DNA of 64,000 nt from Gammaproteobacteria bacterium (lineage in GTDB: Bacteria; Pseudomonadota; Gammaproteobacteria; DSM-16500): positions 124,001 through 188,000 of the forward strand of contig JARLJO010000078.1 of NCBI GenBank assembly GCA_031291175.1, read 5' to 3'. Each line of letters opens with the position of its first letter. The first letter of the stretch is position 1. Below are positions 25,113 through 34,181 of the stretch, piece after piece. Made by a program: the position numbers and the translations under genes. The notes under the pieces are model-generated. The model saw only the letters and a list, made by a program, of their open reading frames with translations. It made no database searches and was not told the DNA's origin.

Positions 25113-28100
25113 ATGATATCTAGAGACAATATCTTGAAAAAACTTGGCGAAATAATCACAAACATTCAAAACACGCCGGCTTTTAGACAGGCTAAAGTCG
25201 AACTAGAGCGACTCCATCTCGCACATCAAACCCTTACGCAAAAAAAGAGCGCTAAAACTGATTCAGATAGAATGGCGCTTGATAGCAATATCGATGCAGA
25301 AATACAGGCCACTGAAAAAGCGCTTCAAAAAAAAGGCGGGGAATTTAACGCATTAAAAAGATTATTCCATTTTGACGCACTGATGCAGCTTGAATACACG
25401 CTACAGCAGTCAGCCATGGTCAACTACACTGAAGTCTCCCAAGATCTTGCGTTGATTGAACAACACCTCAATCAACTAGGCCAGTTGCGCCCCGTAGATA
25501 CCAATACAAAAAGTCTCAGCGAACAAGTCGCGGCACGACTAGCCATCGTCACTGGCGCTCTAACTAACGAATCAAAAGCAATGGCAAAAAGAAACGACAT
25601 TCTCCGAAACATAAGCCGTATTAACGCTAGCATCATTAAATATATCAATGGATATGAAAAAGAAATACAAAAGCTCGCAGAACAAAACTCTCAGTCAATA
25701 GGCAAAGGCAAAAAATCCATAGAGCCAGCAATAGAAGAAAAGACCTCGATATTAACCCAAATAAAAGAAGACCATGCTTTTATTCTGTTTTTACAAGCCA
25801 AGCTGGAACAACTGGAGCTGCTGGATGACACCCATGAAAGCCAGCTTGAAGACATTAAAAAAGCCCTCCAACAATTTAATACTAGCCAGAATGCCGATAT
25901 AAAAAAGGAAAATGCTAACAATATTAAAATGATCGTTGCTAGTATTCAATCTGAAATACAGCACATGCAAAGCCGCGCGAGAACGGACAAACACTTCGAC
26001 ACAATACCAGTACCGACAACACCTATGGGGACCAATCTCTGGCAGAGCGCAAATTCATCTGTTCAACCAACAGGGCAACATTCCGGAAAATTGAAAAAAA
26101 CAGGAACACCCATGCCGACAATACCTTCTGATGCAGCAAGCACCCAGCAATTTGCCGATCTGTTGCCACCGGATAGCATACCGCCTTTCGATCAATCACC
26201 ACCGGCTGTTGCAATCCATCGTCAGCAGCCTGGTGATACATTTGCTCATCTCGATCTACTAGGTGGCAGCCTTATCCCAACGCCATTACCATCGCAAGCG
26301 GCGATTCCTGCAAGCTCCACGCAGCACTCTTTCGATCCATTTGCTCACAGTATGGATAGTCATAGCGAAGCTACTACTGATCTATCGCAATTTTTTAGCG
26401 ACACCACAGCGTCGCACCAAGCTGTCTCCATCCAGAGCGCCGACGAGGCAAGCAAAACAGCTGACGCTTTGACTTCCACTTCAGGAATTAGCCGTACAGG
26501 TACACCTTCTTCATCTCAGCAAACAGCTAGCTCATTCACGACATTAGACCAGGTGGATACAGCGTCTCATACTGCCAATCCCACTCCGCGAGCTAGCACG
26601 CTTCAGGAAACAAAAGAAACTGCCGAGACATTGTTAAACAGACAAGCATCTTCCGCCGCTTTCACTTCCCCTGATACACACTTATCCCCACGCTCAGTCG
26701 GCGTGACCCATAGCACTACGCCAAGCTCAACCCTTACGCCAGCTGAAGCACCTCTGGACTTGCTAGAAACCAAAGGTGAAGCGCCATCGAATAGTGCTGG
26801 AGAACCCACTGAGTCAGAAAAACTCTTAGACGCCATCAAAGCCAGATTAATTCAATCTCAAGAAAGCTCACTGGTTGCCATCCAACAAATCCAAAATGCA
26901 AATGCAAAACTTCTCGCCAAAAATAAAGCGAACGACGCCCAAATTACAAAACTGGAAGACGAAGAAAATGCGATCAAAAAAAGCCGATTTACATCCAAAA
27001 AACGACGCGAGCATATTCCAGGACTGATTACGGCCGCGAAAAACAATTCCGCCGGCAATGTCGCGGAAATGAAAGCAAATCGCCGAACCATTGCATCAAT
27101 ACAAAGTGACTCTCAACTTTTGGCTAATATTTTTAGCCAACTGGATACGCTTCAACAAAAACTTGTCGAATACAAAGAAAAGGATTCGAGCTTTAACGAA
27201 AGAAACGAAACGGTGATTTATACTGATTTACAAAACATCGACGCTGAAATAAATGTTTTCTCTGATGAACATTGCACAACTGAAGACAGACACAAGGCCA
27301 ACAATAGCATCATTTGTATTATCAATGGCATGATAGTTGATTATGGCCCTGTTCATATGCGGCGCGCGCTAAGAACAGAGCAAGACAAGGCGGCTGCTGA
27401 AAACGCTGGCGACGAAGAAAAAAATGACATTCCGCTTTTAACAAAAGAAATCGAACTCATTAAAGAGTTCTTATGCGGACCAATCGAAAAATCAAATCGT
27501 ATATTAACATCATATGAATATATTCTAGCGCCAAAAGGCCCCGCTCGCGCTGAACTACCAACACAAAATCCTCAAGAAATAGAGGTATTAAAACAGAAAT
27601 ACGACAAAATCATGGACGAAAAAAAACCCAGCCCCGATACGTTGGATGCTCGTAGAAGACTGCAAAAAATCAACAATGATGAGAAAGCAGCGTCCTATCA
27701 CATAGCCTTGAAAAAAGATAAGCTTTTAAAATCCGCTAAGGAAAATTTAAAAAGTACGCTTACATGCCTGAATCGCTATCAAGATCATAAGAGAATGCGG
27801 GACTTTGCTAGTAACGCACTAAGCATACAACCTGCGTTAAGCGAAACAGGCTACCACAATCTGGCTGTAGTTTGGGCCGCCAAGATTTGCCAGGAAGCCA
27901 ATAACGTTGCCGACCTTATTCAGCAGCGCATACTCGCAAAACAGCCAAAAATTATTATCGCCGAACCAAAGCCCTTAAGCTTCGGCCAAAAAATCTGGCG
28001 TAATAAATTTACCATTTTACTGACCTTGCTAGGTCTGGCAGGTGCCGCAGCCTTTGGCTTTTTTACCATTGGCCTTGGCACAATCCCGCTCATCCCATTC

Positions 28101-28484
28101 GTGGTCTCGGTTTCTGGTATCGGCATTGGTGGAAGCTTCATTGCGGGCTTACTGGGTTCTGGTATTGATGCTTTATTGAGACCTCCTGTTAAGCTGAATA
28201 TCCCGCAAATACCCAAAGATGATGGCCTGCAGATTGACGATGACGAAGAGGACTATACCGATTCTGAATCGGATGATGAAGAAGACAAAAGCCGCGCCAT
28301 CGCAGAGGCTATTCAACGTCAACAATCCAGAAAAACCGCGCATTCTGACAGAGCGCAACGAACCCAAGTTGATGCAAATGCTTCGCAAAATCCACATGCA
28401 TTCATGCATCATGCTAAATCGACAACGGGACCTGTTCCGCAAAACAAGCTAGCGCCAGAGGCACCAAAAAACAGAAAAAGATAA
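25113..28484 (+). CDS. Large coiled-coil protein with C-terminal membrane hairpin and acidic tail (paralogue 1)
   Basis: A 1123-residue protein of unknown function. Residues ~1-300 are predicted coiled coil; ~300-560 are a Ser/Thr/Pro-rich linker with no helix; ~565-960 are again helical, with FTSKKRREHIPGLI near 626. At ~957 QKIWRNKFTILL begins a hydrophobic Gly-rich block of about 65 residues, then an Asp/Glu run (QIDDDEEDYTDSESDDEEDK) and a basic end (PKNRKR). No signal peptide is present. The second gene copies the helical part, membrane block and acidic tail. ATG 25113 has GGAG nine bases upstream. The form suggests a host-membrane-inserted secreted effector, but this is inference without a secretion assay. 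Confidence 0.8.
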   Translation: MISRDNILKKLGEIITNIQNTPAFRQAKVELERLHLAHQTLTQKKSAKTDSDRMALDSNIDAEIQATEKALQKKGGEFNALKRLFHFDALMQLEYTLQQSAMVNYTEVSQDLALIEQHLNQLGQLRPVDTNTKSLSEQVAARLAIVTGALTNESKAMAKRNDILRNISRINASIIKYINGYEKEIQKLAEQNSQSIGKGKKSIEPAIEEKTSILTQIKEDHAFILFLQAKLEQLELLDDTHESQLEDIKKALQQFNTSQNADIKKENANNIKMIVASIQSEIQHMQSRARTDKHFDTIPVPTTPMGTNLWQSANSSVQPTGQHSGKLKKTGTPMPTIPSDAASTQQFADLLPPDSIPPFDQSPPAVAIHRQQPGDTFAHLDLLGGSLIPTPLPSQAAIPASSTQHSFDPFAHSMDSHSEATTDLSQFFSDTTASHQAVSIQSADEASKTADALTSTSGISRTGTPSSSQQTASSFTTLDQVDTASHTANPTPRASTLQETKETAETLLNRQASSAAFTSPDTHLSPRSVGVTHSTTPSSTLTPAEAPLDLLETKGEAPSNSAGEPTESEKLLDAIKARLIQSQESSLVAIQQIQNANAKLLAKNKANDAQITKLEDEENAIKKSRFTSKKRREHIPGLITAAKNNSAGNVAEMKANRRTIASIQSDSQLLANIFSQLDTLQQKLVEYKEKDSSFNERNETVIYTDLQNIDAEINVFSDEHCTTEDRHKANNSIICIINGMIVDYGPVHMRRALRTEQDKAAAENAGDEEKNDIPLLTKEIELIKEFLCGPIEKSNRILTSYEYILAPKGPARAELPTQNPQEIEVLKQKYDKIMDEKKPSPDTLDARRRLQKINNDEKAASYHIALKKDKLLKSAKENLKSTLTCLNRYQDHKRMRDFASNALSIQPALSETGYHNLAVVWAAKICQEANNVADLIQQRILAKQPKIIIAEPKPLSFGQKIWRNKFTILLTLLGLAGAAAFGFFTIGLGTIPLIPFVVSVSGIGIGGSFIAGLLGSGIDALLRPPVKLNIPQIPKDDGLQIDDDEEDYTDSESDDEEDKSRAIAEAIQRQQSRKTAHSDRAQRTQVDANASQNPHAFMHHAKSTTGPVPQNKLAPEAPKNRKR

Positions 28485-28600
28485 CTATCATCACCTTCCG
28501 CCGCACAAACGGCGGAAGAAAAACTAGGGAAAGTTGACAGGGTAAGATGAATCACCCATTCATAAGCCAGGCTCAAATACTTTTTTAAGAGTAAATTTAT

Positions 28601-30682
28601 ATGACCCCTAGACAGAAGCTTATCACTGAGACCCAGCAAGTCATTTCCCAATTGAGCTTGATTAAAGCGCAATTCAAACAATTCAAAACGCAAGAATTTG
28701 AAATGAAAAAACTGCTTGCGGCATCACAGGAAGTTTTTGTATTAGCCAACGACACAGACAATAATGAATTTTCAGCACAACAAATAGAAGCCACGAGCGA
28801 ATCAATACAAGAAGCTGGCAAACTGGCAACCGGCTTGTTGACGCTAACACCTACCGCATTGGCCGCCTTAGACGAAGAAAAATTAATTATTTTTCTGACC
28901 GCTATCAAAGAACACTTAGAGGAAGCTAAAAGTACTTTTTCTCCAGAAGAAGAGCATGATGAGGACGAAGAAGAGCAAAAAATTGTAGCTCAGCCCGCCT
29001 CTACTACGGTTGTCAGTGTCTCATTATCCAGCTCGTCTGCCACCTCTTACCGCCCAAGTGTTGCTTACATGGAATCTGACATTCTAGGCTTGTCTATTCT
29101 CAGAGAAGACTCTGTTGTAAGCCGCGATCAGAATGCGCCAATGGAAGCAGAAGAAATGAAAGCAGAGGAGAATCAACCCATCACTCCGTTAACTGACATC
29201 ATCAACTCTATTATTGCTGACATAGTGCTCGCACAAAAGGGATTAGCACAAACGGACAGTGCCATCAAAAAACAAAATGCCGACATTCAAGCCGACATCG
29301 ATGCGTACACGCTGAGAAAAAAAGCACTGGTTGAAGAAGAAAAAATCATAGCCAAAAACCTATTCAAATCCAAAAAGCATCGCGCAAAACACCCTGAACA
29401 AATTAAAATTTGCAGCGATAAAATTCGTGATAATCAATCAGCTCATCATGACAATCTGCAAAGTATACGAACGATTGAATTGCGTATTAAGGCCCTGCAA
29501 ACCATTATTGATAAGCTGAATGCCTTAAATGATTCGCTTCTCAGCTACCAGGTCAATTCAAAAACTTTTGACCACGACCAATGCAATGCGGATCTATTGG
29601 AAATCAAGGACAATATTGGCATCCTCCTAAACCAGGAAACATCGCCTGATGAAAAATCAAAAGCCGCCAAAGAAATCTTTGACATGATTGGGGCTATGTT
29701 ACTGGTTCATGCACCCGCCAAAGATCGCAAGAGTGCGGCAAGAGAGGGCTTGCAATCAAAATCAACATCGCCTGATGCTGATCAATTGCAAGCAAACGAA
29801 AACAAAGATGATATTCAATTGTTATTGGCCGCTATTTTAAAAACCCAACACAAAATGCAGCCGACAATGGAGCTGTTTCGAGGACAATTGGAAAACCCAC
29901 AGGGATTTCCTTTGGCGCGAGGCAGACTGGACGACTTGAACATCATTAATAGCAACTTAAATAATATTGTATTTTGTTTGAGAGCACATCCTTACGCTGC
30001 ATTTTATGATTTTGCCCGCGAGGAATATCCAAGCTTTCCTTTGGTTTTCAATGCTCCCCAGTACCTTAGAAAATTACGAAATTGGGCAGACATAAACAGC
30101 GATCTTGCCAGTGAGATTTTAGCGAACGAACTAAAAGCGGAGGTCAAAGTACAGGACCCACCTAAAAAAACTTCGTTTTTACAACAAATCTGGCGCAATA
30201 AATTCTTTATTCTCGGAACGATACTGGGTTGTGCGGGCGGGGTTGCGCTTGGCATCTTTACGTTTGGGCTTGGCACCAGTGGCCTGGCCGCGATCGCAAC
30301 GTATGTGGCGGCGGTCGGCAGTTCAGGAATAGGTGGAGCGTCAACTAATGGTATTTTTGGCTGGATAATGGATAGATGGCTGGAGCCTGTAGATGAAATA
30401 CCACCTTTGCCAGAAGTCAGACATGAAGCAAAAGCGGATGAGAACGATGATGTTGGGATAGAAATTAATGATGACACAGATGATGAGGATGACATCGCCC
30501 CTAGCCCACGACACGACGAGGAGCAAGAACAAAAGCTACCGCCTATTAAAAGATTGGATGTGAGGGTTTCAGAGTCCCGATTATCATTCCAGCATCAAAG
30601 TGGAACGAGGGAGGCCAAAGATTACGGACAGGATATAGCTAACGGTTATCGTTCCGCCCGTCCAGGCTTGCGAAATCCATAA
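28601..30682 (+). CDS. Coiled-coil protein with C-terminal membrane hairpin and acidic tail (paralogue 2)
   Basis: A 693-residue paralogue of the preceding gene, with a shorter N-terminal part and no long Ser/Thr linker. Matching elements are LFKSKKHRAKHPEQI near 254 (compare FTSKKRREHIPGLI), a following segment with TFDHDQCNADLLEIKDNIGI, then QQIWRNKFFILGTILGCAGG near 527 opening the membrane block, and the acidic tail with DDTDDEDD near 625. There is no signal peptide. AAGAG precedes the ATG. It begins 116 bases after paralogue 1; the interval holds a hairpin (TTCCGCCG ... CGGCGGAA) with no T-run. Function unknown; both copies kept in tandem suggests selection. Confidence 0.8.
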   Translation: MTPRQKLITETQQVISQLSLIKAQFKQFKTQEFEMKKLLAASQEVFVLANDTDNNEFSAQQIEATSESIQEAGKLATGLLTLTPTALAALDEEKLIIFLTAIKEHLEEAKSTFSPEEEHDEDEEEQKIVAQPASTTVVSVSLSSSSATSYRPSVAYMESDILGLSILREDSVVSRDQNAPMEAEEMKAEENQPITPLTDIINSIIADIVLAQKGLAQTDSAIKKQNADIQADIDAYTLRKKALVEEEKIIAKNLFKSKKHRAKHPEQIKICSDKIRDNQSAHHDNLQSIRTIELRIKALQTIIDKLNALNDSLLSYQVNSKTFDHDQCNADLLEIKDNIGILLNQETSPDEKSKAAKEIFDMIGAMLLVHAPAKDRKSAAREGLQSKSTSPDADQLQANENKDDIQLLLAAILKTQHKMQPTMELFRGQLENPQGFPLARGRLDDLNIINSNLNNIVFCLRAHPYAAFYDFAREEYPSFPLVFNAPQYLRKLRNWADINSDLASEILANELKAEVKVQDPPKKTSFLQQIWRNKFFILGTILGCAGGVALGIFTFGLGTSGLAAIATYVAAVGSSGIGGASTNGIFGWIMDRWLEPVDEIPPLPEVRHEAKADENDDVGIEINDDTDDEDDIAPSPRHDEEQEQKLPPIKRLDVRVSESRLSFQHQSGTREAKDYGQDIANGYRSARPGLRNP

Positions 30683-30767
30683 TAGATTCCCGACTGTCGC
30701 ACTAATATCCGGCAAACCTAAGTTTACACAGGCTTGCCGGACCAGTGTGCGTAGGCGGGAACCTATT
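30681..30767. repeat. Palindromic intergenic repeat
   Basis: AATAGATTCCCG at the left and CGGGAACCTATT at the right are inverted matches (11 of 12), with inner arms CCGGCAA and TTGCCGG. It lies between the convergent paralogue 2 and ppa and could help end both transcripts. Confidence 0.65.
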
Positions 30768-30810
30768 CTTGAAATACCATTCACTAAGTCGCTTTCATTC
30801 ATCCACTAAC

Positions 30811-31356
30811 TTATTGTGTAACAGCACCTTCTTTCTCATAACGCTTAATGCTAGCTAAAATTTCAGCTTTCGCTGCATCTTGGTCTTCCCAACCATCAAT
30901 CTTGACCCACTTGCCTTTTTCCAAATCTTTATAATGTTGGAAAAAGTGCTGAATCGCTGCCAATAATTCTTCACCCAAATCTTCTGGCTTTTGAATGTTC
31001 TTATAACGTGTTGATAGTTTTTCAACAGGTACCGCCAAAAGCTTAGCATCAGGGCCTGACTCATCTGTCATACGCAACATGCCAACAGGACGGCAACGCA
31101 CAACCACGCCCGGCATCAAAGAATAAGGAGACACAACCAACACATCGACCGGATCGCCGTCTTCAGACAAGGTATGCGGAATAAAGCCGTAGTCACAAGG
31201 ATAATGCATGCTGGTCGCCACAAAGCGATCAACCATCACTACGCCTGTCTTTTTATCCACTTCGTATTTTACCGGATCACTGCGTGAAGGAATTTCAATA
31301 ACCACATTGATATCATCTGGCACTTTACGTCCAGCTTCTACTAATTCTAAACCCAT
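30811..31356 (-). CDS. ppa: Inorganic pyrophosphatase (family I)
   Basis: Hydrolyses pyrophosphate and so drives biosynthesis forward. The 181-residue protein carries [28 protein letters not shown] and the signature DGDPVDVLV with the metal-binding aspartates, plus [10 protein letters not shown] near the end. Length and motifs are those of soluble bacterial hexameric PPases. The gene is single and lies 42 bases downstream of trhO on the same strand, so readthrough from trhO is possible. Confidence 0.96.
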   Translation of the reverse strand: MGLELVEAGRKVPDDINVVIEIPSRSDPVKYEVDKKTGVVMVDRFVATSMHYPCDYGFIPHTLSEDGDPVDVLVVSPYSLMPGVVVRCRPVGMLRMTDESGPDAKLLAVPVEKLSTRYKNIQKPEDLGEELLAAIQHFFQHYKDLEKGKWVKIDGWEDQDAAKAEILASIKRYEKEGAVTQ

Positions 31357-31398
31357 GATTCACTCCCTATTAATGTAAAATTCTTAAAGCCTATACCT

Positions 31399-32220
31399 TT
31401 ATGCCGACAATGCTGAAACATCACAAGCAGGACAAATCGCACTCGCAATATATTGAGGCGCCGTTTGCTGTTCTTTGGTAACCGGTCCCTGACACTGCGC
31501 ACACTGCACTGTACCCGTTTCACATAGCTTCTCATCCACAGAAATACGCTGATCAAAGACAAAACATTCCCCTTGATAATGCGCGCCACCCACTTCTGAA
31601 AAATAATTTAAAATACCGCCATCCAGCTGATAGACCTCAGCCACCCCTTCATTTAAGAGATGCAATGCCGCTTTTTCACAGCGCACCCCGCCGGTGCAAA
31701 ACATCACGACAGGCTTATCTTGCGGTATGTGGTTGGCATAAGCTGGAAACTGTCCAAAATCATCCAACTCAAAATGCTTGGCATTTTCGAATGTACCAAA
31801 ACGCACTTCATAATCATTACGCGTGTCTAAAACGGTAATATCTCTTTTTTCATCTAACCATTGCTTAAAATCCACGGGAGAAATACTCGGCGCACGGGAA
31901 ATCTCAGGTTGTATCTCAGGTCTGCCCATCGTGATAATTTCTTTTTTGAGCTTAACCCGCAAAAAACGAAAAGGCTGATTTGCCGATAAGCTTTCACGGA
32001 AATTCATGTCCTGGAAACGCAAATCAGCATCCAGATAGGCTTTAAAAGCCACGATACTTTGCGCTGTTCCCGCAAGACTGAGATTAATGCCCTCGGTACT
32101 TAACAAAATAGTCCCTTTTAACCCCAACTTCTCGCCTTGCGCCATCAATTCAGCGCGTAAGTCATCCAGCTCCGCTAAAGGAATAAACTTGTATCCAGCT
32201 ATATTAACCATAGAGATCAT
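31399..32220 (-). CDS. trhO: tRNA uridine-34 hydroxylase TrhO (rhodanese-domain)
   Basis: TrhO (YceA) hydroxylates uridine 34 of certain tRNAs, using oxygen, as the first step to 5-oxyacetyl-uridine. The 273-residue protein has the N-terminal acylphosphatase-like part (EKLGLKGTILLSTEGINLSL), then the rhodanese domain: VDFKQWLDEKRDITVLDTRN, and active-site loop MFCTGGVRCEKAALHL. It ends with a Cys-rich tail (CETGTVQCAQCQGPVT, ICPACD) that may bind metal. A second ATG at 32211 is possible. Divergent from hinT. Confidence 0.93.
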   Translation of the reverse strand: MISMVNIAGYKFIPLAELDDLRAELMAQGEKLGLKGTILLSTEGINLSLAGTAQSIVAFKAYLDADLRFQDMNFRESLSANQPFRFLRVKLKKEIITMGRPEIQPEISRAPSISPVDFKQWLDEKRDITVLDTRNDYEVRFGTFENAKHFELDDFGQFPAYANHIPQDKPVVMFCTGGVRCEKAALHLLNEGVAEVYQLDGGILNYFSEVGGAHYQGECFVFDQRISVDEKLCETGTVQCAQCQGPVTKEQQTAPQYIASAICPACDVSALSA

Positions 32221-32489
32221 AAAAAAATCGCCTTAAAAAACGTTTGCCAACTTTACTTGAGAACGGGCTAGACGTCAATTTTCAGACAGATTTAAACTGT
32301 TTCTTTAAATAAAACTTTGCTTATTTCTACCCCTCTCTTTCACTTTCCGTCAGCTTTTTAATAAATAAGACCCATTCGCCAGAAGTCATTGATAAACCAC
32401 CTCTTGATGGGCAAAAAACGGACAAAACACTAGCCAAAACAGGGGTAAATCAGTAAACTACCTCCTCTCGAATCGATGGAGCCAAGCGC

Positions 32490-32831
32490 ATGGATTGTTT
32501 ATTTTGCAAGATAATCAAGGGTGAAATACCCGCCAAACTGATTTACCGCGATGATTATGTGGTGGCATTTGACGACATCAATCCTCAAGCACCTCACCAC
32601 AAATTAATTGTACCGCTAAAGCATATAGACACGTTAAATGCGCTACACATTGAAGATAACGAGCTCATTGGGCATATGATGCAAACTGCAAAAATGCTCG
32701 CCAAGAACCTCAACATCGATGAAGAAGGCTATCGAGTTGTCATGAATTGCAATGCTGGCGCGGGACAAACTGTTTTTCATATCCACCTGCACTTATTGGG
32801 TGGACGTCAAATGATTTGGCCACCAGGCTAA
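32490..32831 (+). CDS. hinT: HIT-family purine nucleoside phosphoramidase (HinT)
   Basis: A 113-residue histidine-triad hydrolase. CLFCKIIKGEIPAKLIYRDD begins the protein and GAGQTVFHIHLHLLGGR contains the H-x-H-x-H triad that cleaves adenosine phosphoramidates. The FC-x-x-I start is standard. GGAG is upstream of the ATG. folE follows after 11 bases and trpR after that, so these three form an operon. Confidence 0.95.
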   Translation: MDCLFCKIIKGEIPAKLIYRDDYVVAFDDINPQAPHHKLIVPLKHIDTLNALHIEDNELIGHMMQTAKMLAKNLNIDEEGYRVVMNCNAGAGQTVFHIHLHLLGGRQMIWPPG

Positions 32832-32842
32832 GAGACCCCTAA

Positions 32843-33394
32843 ATGAAAGCACATTTTAAAAAAATTATTGAAGAGATAGGCGAAGACGTTAACCGCGATG
32901 GACTGAAAGACACTCCGCAACGCGCGGCAACCGCTTTACAATTCTTAACGCAAGGCTATCATCAATCGCTTGATGCTATTGTCAATGGCGCGCTGTTTGA
33001 AGCTGACAGTGATGAAATGATTATCGTCAAAGATGTTGAACTTTTTTCTTTGTGTGAACATCATCTGCTTCCTTTTACTGGCAAATGTCATGTTGCCTAT
33101 ATTCCTAAGGGCAAAATCATTGGTCTCTCCAAAATCGCGCGCATTGTTGATATGTTTGCGCGACGCCTGCAAGTGCAAGAGCGCCTGACAAAGCAAATTG
33201 CGGAAACCATATTATCCGCGACCGGTGCGCTGGGTGTGGGCGTCATCATTGAAGCAAAGCATTTATGCATGATGATGCGTGGCGTGGAAAAACAAAATTC
33301 AACAATGACGACCTCTGTGATGTTAGGCAGCTTTCGTGGCGACACACGTACACGTAGTGAATTCTTGAGCCTGGTCAGACCTTCTTCTTTGTAA
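32843..33394 (+). CDS. folE: GTP cyclohydrolase I
   Basis: Makes 7,8-dihydroneopterin triphosphate from GTP, the first step of folate (and of queuosine) synthesis. The 183-residue protein has [13 protein letters not shown], the zinc-site [18 protein letters not shown], then [26 protein letters not shown], and at the end [17 protein letters not shown] with the third zinc Cys. All catalytic residues are present. It lies in the hinT-folE-trpR transcript. Confidence 0.96.
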   Translation: MKAHFKKIIEEIGEDVNRDGLKDTPQRAATALQFLTQGYHQSLDAIVNGALFEADSDEMIIVKDVELFSLCEHHLLPFTGKCHVAYIPKGKIIGLSKIARIVDMFARRLQVQERLTKQIAETILSATGALGVGVIIEAKHLCMMMRGVEKQNSTMTTSVMLGSFRGDTRTRSEFLSLVRPSSL

Positions 33395-33426
33395 GAGCTG
33401 CAATAAGAAATTAAAAGGACGACAGC

Positions 33427-33714
33427 ATGGAAAAATACAAGGAAGGCTGGAAACAATTTATCTCTCTCTGCCAAGAAACAACTGATGACAAAACACTGTC
33501 GACGTTATTTGATTTATTGTTCACGCCCGAAGAAAAAGAAAACTTGAGTATGCGCTGCCTCATCATTCGCGATTTATTATTACAAAAACAAACGCAACGG
33601 GAAATAGCCAAAAGCCTTAATGTCAGCATTGCTAAAATCACACGCGGTTCCAATGAAATAAAACGCATGAAAGACCCCTTCTTAAATTACCTTAAGACAA
33701 AACTCGTGAAATAA
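33427..33714 (+). CDS. trpR: TrpR-family repressor
   Basis: A 95-residue helical DNA-binding protein. The start (WKQFISLCQE), LFTPEEKENLSMRCLIIRDLL and the helix-turn-helix QREIAKSLNVSIAKITRGSNEIKRM, quoted in parts, match the Trp repressor pattern (TPxE+xxLxxR, QRE-x-x-x-x-x-x-x-x-x-ITRGSN). TrpR binds tryptophan and then represses trp, mtr and aro genes. The next gene is an aromatic amino acid permease, and a TrpR-operator-like sequence lies in between at 33906-33925. It is 32 bases after folE, likely in the same transcript. Confidence 0.9.
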   Translation: MEKYKEGWKQFISLCQETTDDKTLSTLFDLLFTPEEKENLSMRCLIIRDLLLQKQTQREIAKSLNVSIAKITRGSNEIKRMKDPFLNYLKTKLVK

Positions 33715-33753
33715 AACGCTAAGTTTAATACTGATTATCCTTGCTCAACTGGA

Positions 33754-33774
33754 TCCCGCGGACAAGCCGCGGGA
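33754..33774. repeat. Short palindrome related to the 19.7-kb repeat
   Basis: TCCCGCGG-ACAAG-CCGCGGGA followed by ACGTAGG, similar to the right arm of the repeat at 19733-19818. It is 40 bases after trpR and may act as a transcript-end hairpin. Confidence 0.6.
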
Positions 33775-33791
33775 CGTAGGTGGAATAGATA

Positions 33792-33873
33792 TAGGTTGGG
33801 CAGAGCGCTTTTTTGCGAAGCCCAACGTTTCAATGAAGTGTTGGGCTTCGCAAAAAACGCTCAGCCCAACCTA
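33792..33873. repeat. Palindromic intergenic repeat, TAGGTTGGGC family
   Basis: TAGGTTGGGCAGAGCG and GCGAAGCCCAAC on the left are matched inverted by GTTGGGCTTCGC and CGCTCAGCCCAACCTA on the right; loop about 12 bp. This type of GTAGGTTGGGC palindrome is widespread in bacterial intergenic regions. It separates trpR from the permease promoter. Confidence 0.8.
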
Positions 33874-33891
33874 CAATGCTACAGGTATGGC

Positions 33892-33925
33892 TTGACAGCG
33901 ACACATGTACTTGTGTAACATTACA
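33892..33925 (+). promoter_or_regulatory. Permease promoter with TrpR-operator-like sequence over the -10 region
   Basis: A consensus TTGACA (33892-33897) and TAACAT (33916-33921) are 18 bp apart. The 20-bp TGTACTTGTGTAACATTACA at 33906-33925 overlaps the -10 element; its left half has the GTACT of TrpR operators and its right half ends TTACA, with partial symmetry. A further small palindrome TACATAATGTA follows at 33922-33932. TrpR represses by covering the promoter, which fits this position. Confidence 0.55.
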
Positions 33926-34026
33926 TAATGTATTTTCAGCTTACAAAAGCATGACTGTTTTGAGATAAAAGCCTGCGCTTTTCTAACCAAAATAGTTCTG
34001 TTGATTCTCATGAAAAAGAGATACTT

Positions 34027-34098
34027 ATGCGCAACTTGTTCCATACATTATTTCATCATATCCATAATGATGCGCCTTGGTGGGCGCTCGCCCAATAG
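34027..34098 (+). CDS. Leader peptide with tandem Trp codons upstream of the aromatic permease
   Basis: A 23-codon frame, starting at ATG 34027 behind AAGAGA, encodes a peptide ending NDAPWWALAQ before TAG. Two adjacent Trp codons (TGG TGG at 34078-34083) sit six codons before the stop, and the codons lie inside alternative RNA hairpins at 34072-34107. It is 83 bases upstream of the permease ATG. Rare tandem Trp codons in a short frame upstream of an aromatic amino acid gene are the mark of attenuation leaders such as trpL. The peptide also has four His in its first 13 residues. Confidence 0.6.
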   Translation: MRNLFHTLFHHIHNDAPWWALAQ

Positions 34099-34107
34099 TA
34101 TTTTTTA
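34072..34107 (+). promoter_or_regulatory. Candidate attenuator with mutually exclusive hairpins
   Basis: GGGC-GCTC-GCCC (34082-34093), extendable by a T-A pair, is followed seven bases later by six T (34101-34106), as a terminator would be. The alternative hairpin GCGCC-TTGGTG-GGCGC (34072-34087) uses part of the same sequence and holds the Trp codons in its loop. A ribosome paused at those codons would disturb both. The terminator is short and its T-run somewhat distant, so efficiency is uncertain. Confidence 0.45.
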
Positions 34108-34181
34108 TACCTTTCAATTTGCCAATATCAATCCCGCCTTCAATCAAAGCGGTTATCTACAGCTATCAATAGGATAAGCAG

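Noticed and set aside
28494..28519. GC-rich hairpin after paralogue 1 as a terminator
   Set aside because: There is no T-run on either strand; it may only slow transcription or stabilise the mRNA end.
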